Source: Astropecten irregularis (lineage: Eukaryota; Echinodermata; Asteroidea; Paxillosida; Astropectinidae). From it: 64,000 nt of DNA. Under the pieces are notes generated by a model. That model did not search any database. It was not told the origin of the DNA and saw only the letters and a list, made by a program, of their open reading frames with translations. This document shows, one piece after another, positions 1-8,425 of the stretch. Every line of letters begins with the position of its first letter. Position 1 is the first letter of the stretch. The position numbers and the translations under genes were made by a program. The stretch is taken from assembly GCA_963971285.1 (NCBI GenBank), contig OZ020246.1:12073217-12137216 (forward strand), given 5' to 3'.

Positions 1-59
1 ATGAGGGCGCTATTTTGTTAGTCCACTAATGATTAAAAAAACTGATATAAAACACTGAC

Positions 60-300
60 CAATGAGGGCGCTATTTTGTAAACAAACTTTCACAAGATGG
101 ACACCACTGCCATGTGGGAGAACAGCACAACAAATTTTGATAAAAAATTGGTGTCTCCTTTCTTGCCCAGGACGAAGCAGATCTGGCAATTTCCAGGTGA
201 GATTGGTCTTGGGTTGACTATAGATTATCTTGAATACATTTTTAGCTCAGGACGAAGTATTTTTGTAGCTTTTTTGCAGTAGATTTTAAAAGCTGTCTGA
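60..300 (+). repeat. Diverged repeat, copy A-left (paired with 12899-13140)
   Basis: This stretch begins AATGAGGGCGCTATTTTGT and aligns by eye, at roughly 70 percent identity, with 12899-13140. Shared landmarks are the GAGGGCGCTATT start, a TTTCCAGGTGAG site that looks like a splice donor (near 193-202 and 13036-13045), and an AT-rich tail with GATTATCTT. The 18-base start is also present once more at 1-18, about 61 bases upstream. It contains a short open frame but nothing recognisable as a protein. The donor-like site could mark an old 5' exon; I cannot tell. Confidence 0.6.
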
Positions 301-1062
301 CAGTCAGTGAATGACAAGTTGACAACACACTAAGTTACTTGTCACTAGCTATGTTGTCTTCATCGTGAGCAACTTAGAACAACTCGCAGCCAGGATTGAG
401 GTTTAAAATAGCCCTTTTCTTATTCCAAAAGCACTTGGAATATTTTACCGACGCTCCCTTTGGAACAATAGCACAATTCAAAACACTGTGTTCGCTGAGA
501 CAAAATAAGGCGATTGTGGGTTAACGGGATCCCAAAACACATTGATTTTTTTGGCTCTGAACTAACTTCTACTCCTCAAAAATAATACTTTTGACTTTCA
601 GCAAATGTTCCTGGGTCCTTAAAAGCCTAGATTGAAGAAATTTGTTAAACATTTCAGGGTTAAAATTCAATTTTCTTACGCGCTTCTTGTAAACTTAAAA
701 ACAGGCCGTCTGATCGCGTGAGGCCATTTTGTCTGGTCTGGTTAGTCTAGTGCCCAGACCCAACATGTCAAGAGTCCTCAAAATGTCAGAGTGGAAACCA
801 GACTATTCTCGTGTGCGGCCGTCCGTGCAGCGGTGAAATGTTACAATCTTGGTTACCGATTTTACCCCATAATTTCCCTCAAAAATCAAAGCCCTGCCCT
901 CTTTCCAAAAAACTAACCTTGGTAATATAGAGGAGAAGACCAACAAAGTATATGTAGGTAAGTTACTTTTCAAAAAGAAGTTTCCTTTCCTTTATAGTTT
1001 TAGGACCCGTAAAGCTACAATCCCCCAAAATAATGTGTGACAATCTTGCCAGCATTTTCTAG
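301..1062. other. No recognisable feature
   Basis: I see no gene, RNA or clear repeat here. A short weak match to copy B exists near 950-965, where GTATATGTAGGTAAGTTA resembles 13321-13338. That suggests the A/B relationship continues through this stretch but has decayed. Confidence 0.4.
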
Positions 1063-1503
1063 TGCAGGGAGTCGACAGTGCATGAGTGTACCCGTGTGCA
1101 GTGCAGTTATTTACATGTATGTTGCATGCGTGTTGAGTGCCATTTGTTGTGTCTCTGTCCTTATCTAATCTTTGCCTCGGAACTAAAAACACCTGGCAAT
1201 ATTAAGCTTGCTCTGATAAAACAAGGATACGACTATCAGCAGTTTGCATGAGGTTTGTTAATCATGGTAACTCTCTTCTTACACTTTTACTTCTAACTCT
1301 TCTGTTGTGGAACATTTGGTGATAGTGTAGGTTAGGCCACCTAAGCAGATAATGGCTTTAATGGTAATATCATAAAGTGGTTTTTATCAAAGAAATACAA
1401 ATTATGGGCAAAAACATCAAGACAGATACTTAACAGTCTTTTGTGAAAATTTCAGTCCCTTACGGCATGTACGGTGCCCACTTCCTGAGAAAAATACAGC
1501 CAC

Positions 1504-1662
1504 AGTATTTCTTTAAGTCTTTCATCTTTTATTTTTGATATTGTAAAAGATCAAAAAGATTTGTGGTCGTTGTTTTACCAATTTCTTTATATATATACCA
1601 TATTAATGGTATACATGTTTCTACCACTACCATCGTCATACCCTGTAACTGAGTTATACATG
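1504..1662. other. Insertion in copy A absent from copy B
   Basis: Copy B joins AAATACAGCCAC directly to AATCTGTGAAC. In copy A about 158 AT-rich bases lie between them. They contain the palindrome ATACCAT-ATTA-ATGGTAT near 1597-1614 and no recognised element ends. This could be an insertion in A or a deletion in B. Confidence 0.6.
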
Positions 1663-2016
1663 AAATCTGTGAACATTTCTGCTTTGGTTTCTTACCAAAG
1701 TACATGTATGATAAAAGCCCTGCCAAGTTTCCACAATTGTAACCTTAATATTCAAGAGGACTGTTACCACCACCAAGGTATTTAGGTGACTAACTTTACA
1801 AAAGTGGTTTAAGCTACAATCAGTGGCCTTAATTACACTATTAGTTTACCATACATTTTCTCCATTGACCACCTTCAATTTTTTCTGTTTTTCATTATTC
1901 CTGATTGGTAGGCCTTGCTAAAAATCCATAAGCTCTTTTGAAGATGAAGACAGTGATAAAGTCCAGGAACTGCCTCACAAGAAAGATTTGATCGGTGAGT
2001 AGAACACTTCATTACT

Positions 2017-2180
2017 GCATTTTAACGATGGAAGACTTTGGAGAATCAGTCTTGAGTCAACAGCGCCCGCGCAAACCATGCTTGCGCAATTGTGAGTATG
2101 CGCATGTTGAATTGGGTGCTCGTGCTTGCATGTGCGCTGTTGACTTGAAGACTGGTTCTCCAAAAGTCTCCCATTTTGAC
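2017..2180. repeat. Long hairpin (inverted repeat), copy A
   Basis: The arm at about 2017-2066 pairs with the arm at about 2134-2180. Both contain GACTTTGGAGAATCAGTCTT or its near complement, and both end in CAACAGCGC or GCGCTGTTG. The arms are roughly 48 bases with few mismatches and the loop is about 67 bases, rich in GCGC and CATGC. The same hairpin is kept in copy B at 16676-16839. It could be a short inverted-repeat element or a small-RNA precursor; neither is proven. Confidence 0.7.
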
Positions 2181-2502
2181 ATAACCGGTTGTAGAGGCCT
2201 CCAAGGGCTCCAAAGTTGTTTACTGAAATAACCACCAAGACAATTTCCAACCCCTCAAATGAAAGTAACTTGAAAATTTGTGAATAAATTACTCAGCGCG
2301 GTGTTCAATGGTGTCATGTATGTAGGATAATTGACAAAAACTACTCATTTTGAGTCTGACTCCCGTACGTGTCCAACTATCTACATGTAGCGTGCTTTGT
2401 GAGATCCATAGTATCACATGTCTCACATAATTAGCCCTGTAGCAGTTTCCATATCCTTAAGCCTCACAACACATATCTTACAGAATAAGAAGACATTAAG
2501 AA

Positions 2503-2961
2503 AAACCGATGTGGTCCCCCACAGCAGTTTTTTTCAATTTTGACCCAAAACCGACTTTTTTCAGAAATGCGCGCTATCTTCCTCATAGGTCGCTATGACT
2601 ACCAGGAACCATTTCGAACAAAAAAATGCCAATCAACTTGTCATGGAAGGATTTTTGTGTAATTTGAGGCCATTTTGTTTGTGACCGAAACTTCAAAAAT
2701 TTTATGTGGTCCCCCACATGAGTTTTTTTTATTTTTGCCCCAAAACTGACTTTTTTCAGAAATGCGCGCTATCTTCCTCAGGTCGCTATGAGTACCAGGA
2801 ACCATTTCGAACAAGAAAAATGCCAATCAACTTGTCATGGAAGGATTTTTGTGTAATTTGAGGCCATTTTGTTCGTGACTGAAACTTTAACAATTTTATG
2901 TGGTCCCCCACATGAGTTTGCCCAAAAACTGACTTTTTTCAGAAATGCGCGCTATCTTCCT
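2503..2961 (+). repeat. 195-bp satellite, short locus (about 2.4 monomers)
   Basis: Two full monomers and part of a third of the same satellite that fills 17197-58410. The first monomer has the edge-type motif GATGTGGTCCCCCACAGCAG; the next two have the CCCACATGAG type. Monomers run from GTGGTCCCCCACA through TTTTTTCAGAAATGCGCGCT and CATTTCGAACAA to GACTGAAACTT. The third stops abruptly at GCGCTATCTTCCTGG (about 2961), where unrelated sequence begins. The left flank matches the left flank of the large array. Confidence 0.9.
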
Positions 2962-3105
2962 GGTCTAGCTCATTAAACTCGCCGTGCTTGAGAGCACACA
3001 TCCGTCCAGTCTGCAGAATCACGGCCTCCTTGGCAACCGCAGACTCTCCGTGCGGAACGCAGACTTCCTGCAGAATAACGCGCAGTCAATTTTGAGAAGG
3101 CGCCT
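2962..3105. other. Short unique linker between satellite and HMBS cassette
   Basis: This GC-richer linker is not present at the right edge of the large array. It contains no recognised feature. The HMBS cassette that follows is truncated at its left side here: it starts at CCTTACTGTTTTTATGCTCC, while other copies extend about 100 bases further upstream. Confidence 0.4.
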
Positions 3106-3252
3106 TACTGTTTTTATGCTCCTGTGCGGCGGACAAGGCATGCCGTAACTGTGCAATACCATCTGACCCATCCAGTCCTTTTATGGGCCTTCTGCATTGA
3201 GAATCTACAATCCATTTTGTTTCTTTCATTTTCCTCTTTCTTTATTTGACAG
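3106..3252 (+). repeat. HMBS cassette, upstream intron part, copy 1
   Basis: This is the same sequence that precedes the HMBS-like exon at 59660-59918, 61380-61655 and 62490-62758, here cut short on the left. It ends in a pyrimidine-rich tract and TTTATTTGACAG, a good splice acceptor. Confidence 0.8.
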
Positions 3253-3436
3253 TTACAATGGACAAAAACGTTGACACGATTCAGGTTCAGCTACCTTCAA
3301 ATATCAGGATAACCAGCCTGTTCACCTATGAACTGGAGAGGGCGCTAGTTGCTGACAAGCTTGATATGATCATCCATTCGTTAAAGGATTTGCCATCTGT
3401 GTTACATGAGGGAACGTCAATCTGAACCATCTGCAG
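3253..3436 (+). pseudogene. HMBS: Hydroxymethylbilane synthase exon remnant, copy 1 of 4
   Basis: A 184-base exon-like block lies between a splice acceptor (TTTGACAG) and a donor (GTAAGG). Its translation contains SLFTYELERALVADKLDMII followed by HSLKDLPSVLHEG. This matches the HMBS (porphobilinogen deaminase, haem pathway) region around the catalytic Asp, the Lys-Asp of HSLKDLP. TGA at 3423-3425 lies where the family has a small residue, giving GTSI-stop-TIC against the usual GFTIGAIC. There is no frameshift. It is one internal exon only; I recognise no other HMBS exons here. All four copies share the stop, so this is a pseudogene fragment carried in a repeat and not a working enzyme. Assignment to HMBS is from motif memory and is fairly secure. 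Confidence 0.8.
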
Positions 3437-3486
3437 GTAAGGATGTTTTCATATCAACATCTGCATGTTTGATTTACAGCGATTGC

Positions 3487-3600
3487 TAATGGGGTTGCCG
3501 TAGACAGTGTCTGTCTCCCTCTAGTGATCATGATGAGTCAGGTATTGCCACTCAAGTGAGTGTCTGTCTCCTTCTAGTAATCATCGTGAGTCAGGTATTG
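3487..3600 (+). repeat. 54-bp minisatellite, short run (about 2 units)
   Basis: The units contain GAGTGTCTGTCTCC, TCTAGTAATCATC or TCTAGTGATCATG, and GTCAGGTATTGCCACTCAAG. The same family recurs at 4028-4260, 59388-59640, 60705-61370 and 61905-62010. Confidence 0.8.
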
Positions 3601-3980
3601 CCCACTGATCTATACAAAAGATCTAATCTGACATCGGACTTGCCTGAAATATATCAAAATTTCGCATTATCATCACGGGTCAAAAAGTGGATGTTTTCAC
3701 CAGGTCCGGACCTGATAGCCAGCGGGCAGTTTCAACACTGGTAGCCAGGGGTCCTGGGTGCGAGACCCGAAACGGCATAATGTTTTTTTCCGACACCAAA
3801 AATCTAATCTGACATTTGATTGGTTGCTATGTCCGTTTGTTTGTCGGCCTACTTGTTCTCCAGTGTCATAAGTTTGCCTATCTGAAACCAAAATCTGAAT
3901 TGGGTCGACTTAAAGTCGCTCCTGATCTATTGAGTTCAATGGCAATGCTGGGACGCCTGTCTGAAACGGGGGTTATAAAT
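3601..3980 (+). repeat. GGTCCGGACC repeat unit with downstream cassette segment
   Basis: 3601-3790 is a single unit of the GGTCCGGACC family: AAATATATCAAAATTTCGC, then TCACGGGTCAAAAAGTGG, then the palindrome, then GGGTGCGAGACCC. 3790-3980 is a segment shared with 58514-58630, 60465-60645 and 62210-62385 (landmark GGGTCGACTTAAAGTCGCTC). No function is recognised for either part. Confidence 0.75.
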
Positions 3981-3981
3981 T

Positions 3982-4095
3982 GAGTGGCAATACCTGACTC
4001 ATCATGATCACTAGAGGGAGACAGACATTGTCTATGGCAACCAAGGGAGTGTCTGTCTGCCTCTAGTGATCATCATGAGTCAAGTATTGCCACTC
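3982..4095. repeat. 46-bp-arm hairpin, copy 1
   Basis: The arm at 3982-4027 (GAGTGGCAATACCTGACTCA onward) is complementary to 4050-4095 at 43 of 46 positions, with a 22-base loop TTGTCTATGGCAACC-AAGGGAG. The right arm is itself the first unit of the 54-bp minisatellite, so the hairpin equals one minisatellite unit facing its own inverted copy. Other copies are at 60649-60762, 62387-62479 (right arm short) and 58629-59450 (loop split by an insertion). Confidence 0.85.
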
Positions 4096-4260
4096 AAGTG
4101 AGTGTCTGTCTCCTTCTAGTAATCATCGTGAGTCAGGTATTGCCACTCAAGTGAGTGTCTGTCTCCTTCTAGTAATCATCGTGAGTCAGGTATTGCCACT
4201 CAAGTGAGTGTCTGTCTCCTTCTAGTAATCATCATGAGTCAGGTATTGCCCACTGATCTA
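4028..4260 (+). repeat. 54-bp minisatellite (about 4 units)
   Basis: Tandem units of GAGTGTCTGTCTCCTTCTAG followed by TAATCATCGTGAGTCAGG and TATTGCCACTCAAGT, nearly identical to each other. Read on the plus strand it creates a short open frame that I regard as incidental. Confidence 0.85.
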
Positions 4261-4263
4261 TAC

Positions 4264-5160
4264 AAAAGATCTAATCTGACATTGGACTCGCTTGAAATAT
4301 ATCAAAATTTCGCATTATCATCACGGGTCAAAAAGTGGATGTTTTCACCAGGTCCGGACCTGATAGCCATCGGCCATTTTTCACCAGGTCCGGACCTGAT
4401 AGCCAGGGGTTCCCTGGTGCGATATTCGAAACTTCATAATTTTTTTTTTCCTGACACTAAAAAATCTAATCTGACATTGGACTCGCTTGAAATATATCAA
4501 AATTTGGCATTATCATCACGGGTCAAAAAGTGGATGTTTTCACCATGTCCGGACCTGATAGCCATCGGTCATTTTTCACCAGGTCCGAACCTGATAGCCA
4601 GGGGTGCCGGGTGCGATATCCAAAAACTTTATAAAAATTTTTTCCTGACACTAAAAAATCTAATCTGACATCGGACTCACTTGAAATATATCAAAATTTG
4701 GCATTATCTTCATTGGTCAAAAAGTGGATGTTTTCACCAGGTCCGGACCTGATAGCCAGGGGTCCCAGGTGCGAAACCCGAAACTTCATAAATTTTTTTT
4801 CCAGACATTAAAAAATCTAATCTGACATCGGACTCGCTTGAAATATATCAAAATTTGGCTTTATCATCATGGGTCAAAAAGTGGATGTTTTCACCAGGTC
4901 CGGACCTGATAGCCAACGGCCATTTTTCACCAGGTCCAGACCTGATAGCCAGGGGTCCCGGGTGCGATATCCGAAACTTCATAATTTTTTTTTCCGACAT
5001 TAAAAAATCTAATCTGACATCGGACTCGCTTGAAATATATCGACATTTGGCATTATCATCTCCGGTCAAAAAGTGGGAGTTTTCACCAGGTCCGGACCTG
5101 ATAGCCAACGGCCAGTTTTTACCAGGTCCGGACCCGATAGCCAGGGGTCCCAGGTTTGTT
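4264..5160 (+). repeat. Tandem ~190-bp repeat carrying GGTCCGGACC palindromes (5 units)
   Basis: Units begin with AAATCTAATCTGACAT at about 4267, 4461, 4655, 4811 and 5004. The spacing is near 193 except for one unit of about 157. Each contains CGCTTGAAATATATCAAAAT, GGTCAAAAAGTGGATG, one or two copies of CACCAGGTCCGGACCTGATA and GGGTGCGAGACCC or GATATCC variants. The last block is like the B box of a tRNA promoter, so the unit may be built from a tRNA-derived element. Open frames on both strands arise from the repeat and are not treated as genes. Confidence 0.85.
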
Positions 5161-5700
5161 TGAGACCCAGAGCGGCAGGATTTTTTTCCCAGATTCCAAA
5201 ACTGCCACATTTTGACACGTGAGTCTAAAATAAAAATTCTGCAGCTCCGGGTCTCGAACCCGGGATTTCTGGCTCTCAGGTCGGGACCTGTTCTAAACTG
5301 CCACTCTTTGACACGCGAGTTAAAAAAGAAATCCTGCTCCTTCGGGTCTCGAAACTGGGATTTCTAGCTCTCAGGTCCGGATCTGTTCCAAACTGCCACA
5401 ATTTGACACGCGAGTTAAAAAAATCCTTCTTCTCCGGGTCTCGAAACTGGGATTTCTGGCTCACAGGTCCGGACCTGTTCCAAACTGCCACTTTTTGACA
5501 CACGAGTTGAAAAAAAAAATTCTTCAGATCCGGGTCTCAAACCAGGAATTTTTTGCTCTCAGGTCCGGACCTGTTCCAAACTGCCACTTCTTGACACGCG
5601 AGTTGAAAAAACAAATTGTGCTGCTCCGGGTCTCGAACCTGGGTTTTCTGGCTCTCAGGTCCAGACCTGTTCCAAACTGCCACTTTTTGACACGTGTCTG
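5161..5700. repeat. Tandem ~95-bp repeat (5-6 units), related palindrome
   Basis: Units are marked by TTTGACACGCGAGTT at about 5211, 5307, 5403, 5497, 5591 and 5687, giving a period of 94-96. Each unit carries GGGTCTCGAACC or a variant and CTCAGGTCCGGACCTGTTCC. On the minus strand the first motif reads GGTTCGAGACC, close to a tRNA gene B box. The repeat adjoins the 190-bp family and shares its GGTCCGGACC core, so the two probably have a common origin. Confidence 0.85.
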
Positions 5701-5839
5701 AAAACTTATTTCATCTATAATTTTGTCTTTTCAGAATTTGCTAGAAAACTAGAAAAAAAAAGCCAGTGGATCCATGGAATATTATGGCAGGCTGTCAAGG
5801 TCTGGATCTAAATCATCGCACAGGTATGATGTCTAAATC

Positions 5840-5960
5840 TTTTCCCAGATTCAAAAAAAAAAATTCGACACCATACTCGCTTGAAATATATCCAAATTTT
5901 GCATTATTGTCACGGGTCAAAAAGTTGCAGTTTTCACCAGCTCCGGATCCGAGAGCCACT
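5840..5960 (+). repeat. Decayed unit of the GGTCCGGACC family
   Basis: The segment has ACTCGCTTGAAATATATCC, CACGGGTCAAAAAGTTG and TTTTCACCAGCTCCGGATCC. These match the 190-bp family with several substitutions, including a changed palindrome (CTCCGGATCC). Confidence 0.7.
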
Positions 5961-5999
5961 GTTTGACACTTGAATCGAAAAAATCGAACTTTGGATTTT

Positions 6000-6045
6000 C
6001 GACTTGTTATGTCTTGTTGTGACTTGTAATGACTTATGGTGTTTT
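6000..6045 (+). repeat. Degenerate stub of the 10-bp minisatellite
   Basis: CGACTTGTTATGTCTTGTTG followed by TGACTTGTAATGACTTATGG is an imperfect run of the unit that forms the array at 7301-8090. It lies about 1.25 kb away, across the TGACGTCA repeat. Confidence 0.55.
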
Positions 6046-6107
6046 ATTAGCTGTTTCGCATGCAGCGAGACAGCTTTTGTTTTTCTTATTTTTGTTTTTC
6101 TTTTTAC

Positions 6108-6131
6108 TTTTTTTTTTTTTTTTTTTTTTTT
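6108..6131. repeat. Poly-T tract (24 T)
   Basis: An uninterrupted run of 24 T within a longer T-rich stretch (6076-6145). On the minus strand it is poly-A. It could be the tail of an old retroposed element on that strand, but no element body is recognised. Confidence 0.7.
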
Positions 6132-6139
6132 CTTTTTCC

Positions 6140-6905
6140 ACTTTTTTCCCATAGACATAACACAGGGGTTTTCTAAGAGCCACTTCTACCATTATGCCAA
6201 TTCCAATCAACTTCATACTTGGCACGTAGTTAGACCAACACCCCGAATAGTGTCCCGCATATGTACGTCATCGTGACGTCATCACGTGCACAGTTACGTA
6301 ATCATAAATGTGCACATTTTAGGGCTCTTTATCTCTGGAACGGCAAGTCCGATGCAACTCAAACTTGGTATGTAAGTATATGGGGACGTGTTATAGACAA
6401 AAATTGCAGTCACGTGTTGATGACGTCATCGTGCGATTTTATACGAATTATTCAATTTTATGACCTTTTCTTTATATCTCATGAACGACAAATCGTATTT
6501 TCAAAATTCTTTCGGTAAAATATTTGTTAGGCTATAGGCACATGCCACAAAATACCAAAAAGTGGTGACGTCATGATGACGTCATCAAAAAGCCGATTTT
6601 CTGATTCACATATAAGGGAATATCCGATGGTGATGAAACTTGGTGGATAGGTAGGGAATGGTACTAGTATCCTAAATCTGAAGTGACGTCACGATGACGT
6701 TCTCGGCTGATTTTTTATTGATTTTTGAATATTTAATTTTGCCATTTTTTCCCAGAAACACATATAAGCGAATATCTGATCGTAATAAAACTTGGTGGAT
6801 AGGTAGGAAATGGTATTAGTATCCCTAATGTGAAGTGACGTCATGATGATGTCATCGGCTGATTTTTTATTGAATTTTTTAATAATTAATTCGGCCATTT
6901 AGAGT
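6140..6905 (+). repeat. Diverged ~150-bp tandem repeat rich in TGACGTCA
   Basis: The clearest units are 6607-6758 and 6759-6905. Both have CACATATAAG, AAACTTGGTGGATAGGTAGG, a TGACGTCA palindrome followed by a second GATGACGT or GATGTCATC, and CGGCTGATTTTTTATTGA. Older units upstream keep the same order, with ACTTGG near 6218 and 6370 and GACGTCAT near 6275, 6420, 6566 and 6578. TGACGTCA is the CRE/ATF consensus site, but its presence in a repeat does not show regulatory use. No open frame is conserved between units. Confidence 0.7.
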
Positions 6906-7300
6906 CAAACATAACACAAAACACGGGCTTTGGAACTTTTTGGACCGCTGATATGGCTATCTGAAGTAGTGGCACAATTGTATACACGTGAATGGAGCAC
7001 GACGAGCTAGAAAATGAATCATTTTGCTGTTTCCACTGCCCATAAGCACAACCATACATACTATGCACGTTGGCCTATAGTAGACTTGTGTATTGCCACG
7101 TGTATGTATATGTATCAGTATACATACATAATGTGTATTGATGGACAAGTGACGACGCTCCTGATAGTTGTTAACGGCAATGAAGACACCACTGATTTGC
7201 TTTTTTCTGTACTGGGCCAATTGCGTTCATGTTTATTTTTCATATTATTTATAAAACATACGCGAAACAGCTCAGTGTTTGTCAACAAACACAGGTCTAG
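6906..7300. other. No recognisable feature
   Basis: AT-rich sequence between two repeats. Short open frames occur on both strands with no familiar motif, and none is supported. Confidence 0.4.
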
Positions 7301-8090
7301 TTTTGACTTGAGGTGACTTGTGATGACTTGAGTTGACTTGTGGTGACTTGTGATGACTTGTGGTGACTTGTGGTGACTTGTGATGACTTGAGTTGACTTG
7401 TGGTGACTTGTGATGACTTGTGGTGACTTGAGGTGACTTGTGGTGACTTGTGGTGACTTGAGTTGACTTGTGATGACTTGAGTTGACTTGTGATGACTTG
7501 TGGTGACTTGTGGTGACTTGTGGTGACTTGAGTTGACTTGTGGTGACTTGTGGTGAGTTGTGGTGACTTGTGGTGACTTGTGGTGACTTGAGTTGACTTG
7601 TGATGACTTTTGGTAACTTGTGATGACTTGTGGTGACTTGTGGTGACTTGTGATGACTTGTGGTGACTTGAGTTGACTTGTGGTGACTTGTGGTGACTTG
7701 TGGTGACTTGAGTTAACTTGAGTTGACTTGTGATGACTTGTGGTGACTAGTGGTGACTTGTGTTGCCCTCTGGTGACTTGTGGTGACTTGAGTTGACATG
7801 AGTTGACTTGTGATGACTTGTGGTGACTTGAGGTGACTTGTAGTGACTTGAGGTGACTTGTAGTGACTTGAGGTGACTTGTAGTGACTTGAGGTGACTTG
7901 TGGTGACTTGAGTTGACTTGAGTTGACTTGTGATGACTTGAGTTGACATGTGGTGACTTGTGGTGACTTGTTGTGACTTGTGGTGACTTGTAGTGAGTTG
8001 TAGTGACTTGAGGTGACTTGTGATGACTTGTGGTGACTTGTGTTGCCCTCTGGTGACTTGTGTTGCCCTCTGGTGACTTTTGATGAGTCA
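7301..8090. repeat. 10-bp minisatellite, about 79 units in strict phase
   Basis: The unit is TGGTGACTTG, with common variants AGTTGACTTG, TGATGACTTG, AGGTGACTTG and TAGTGACTTG. Across about 790 bases every unit is exactly 10 bases, with substitutions but no insertions or deletions. A rarer variant TGTTGCCCTC appears three times near the right end. Because 30 bases equal ten codons and stops are avoided in some frames, the minus strand shows long open frames rich in Ser, His, Lys, Gln and Thr. I treat these as by-products. Confidence 0.95.
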
Positions 8091-8206
8091 ATAACCAGCT
8101 GTGGCAAGACTCCAACAAACACAAGTTTTGTGGGTATTTGTTTATACTGTACCATTTCATTTGGAGGAAATTATAGTTTTCCTCTGACTTTTGTACTGAT
8201 TTGCAG

Positions 8207-8391
8207 GGTGATCGTTGTTCCGTGAACAAGCCCGGTATGAGGATGGATTACATCTTGTATGATACCAGGACCGGATTGCCGAGTGACTTGCCTTGAGAGT
8301 AGCCTGATACTGGCCAGCATACCAGGGACCAACATACACTACTCAGACCACACAGGTGTGGAAGCCCTCTTTGAAATGCAGAAGATCAAAG
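8207..8391 (+). pseudogene. SMPD2: Neutral sphingomyelinase-like exon with a frameshift
   Basis: The block is bounded by the acceptor TTTGCAG and a GT donor at 8392. It reads PGMRMDYILYDTRTGL in the first frame, then after about 8280 continues one base shifted as VTCLESSLILASIPGTNIHY and SDHTGVEALFEMQK. The pattern (Arg-x-Asp-Tyr-x-Leu-Tyr, then a Cys region, then Ser-Asp-His) is the end of the catalytic domain of SMPD2-type neutral sphingomyelinases, magnesium-dependent enzymes that cleave sphingomyelin to ceramide; SDH carries the catalytic His. One extra base near 8278-8284 breaks the frame. It is either a decayed exon or a sequencing error in a live one; the state of the next exon favours decay. 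Confidence 0.75.
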
Positions 8392-8425
8392 GTCAGTCCT
8401 ATATCATTAGTTTTTATTGAAAGGT

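Larger units (their letters stand above)
1063..2500 (+). repeat. Segmental duplication, copy A (paired with 15891-17196)
   Basis: Starting at GAGTCGACAGTGCATG this segment runs parallel to 15891-17196 at high identity, about 95 percent by eye. Shared blocks are the TTTGCCTCGGAACTAAAAAC region, the AGGCCACCTAAGCAGATAAT region and the hairpin at 2017-2180, and both copies run directly into the 195-bp satellite. Copy A has about 158 extra bases at 1504-1662 that copy B lacks. No convincing coding sequence is present; the overlapping short frames on both strands around 1975-2250 are by-products of the hairpin. Confidence 0.85.

Noticed and set aside
4204-5210. Open frames of 102-154 codons across the GGTCCGGACC repeats
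   Set aside because: Repetitive peptide (for example FSPGPDLIA) on the plus strand and a mirror set on the minus strand. This is a palindromic tandem repeat and not a gene.
5735-5823. Possible 89-base exon (TTTTCAG to CAG-GTATGA) reading FARKLEKKSQWIHGILWQ
   Set aside because: Splice-like sites are present and one frame is open for 24 codons, but it has an in-frame TAA before the donor and no protein family was recognised.
7115-8229. Long minus-strand open frames (up to 346 codons) rich in Ser, His, Lys and Thr
   Set aside because: They follow from an indel-free 10-bp repeat, where 30 bases equal ten codons. Three overlapping frames show the same pattern, so there is no sign of a real protein.
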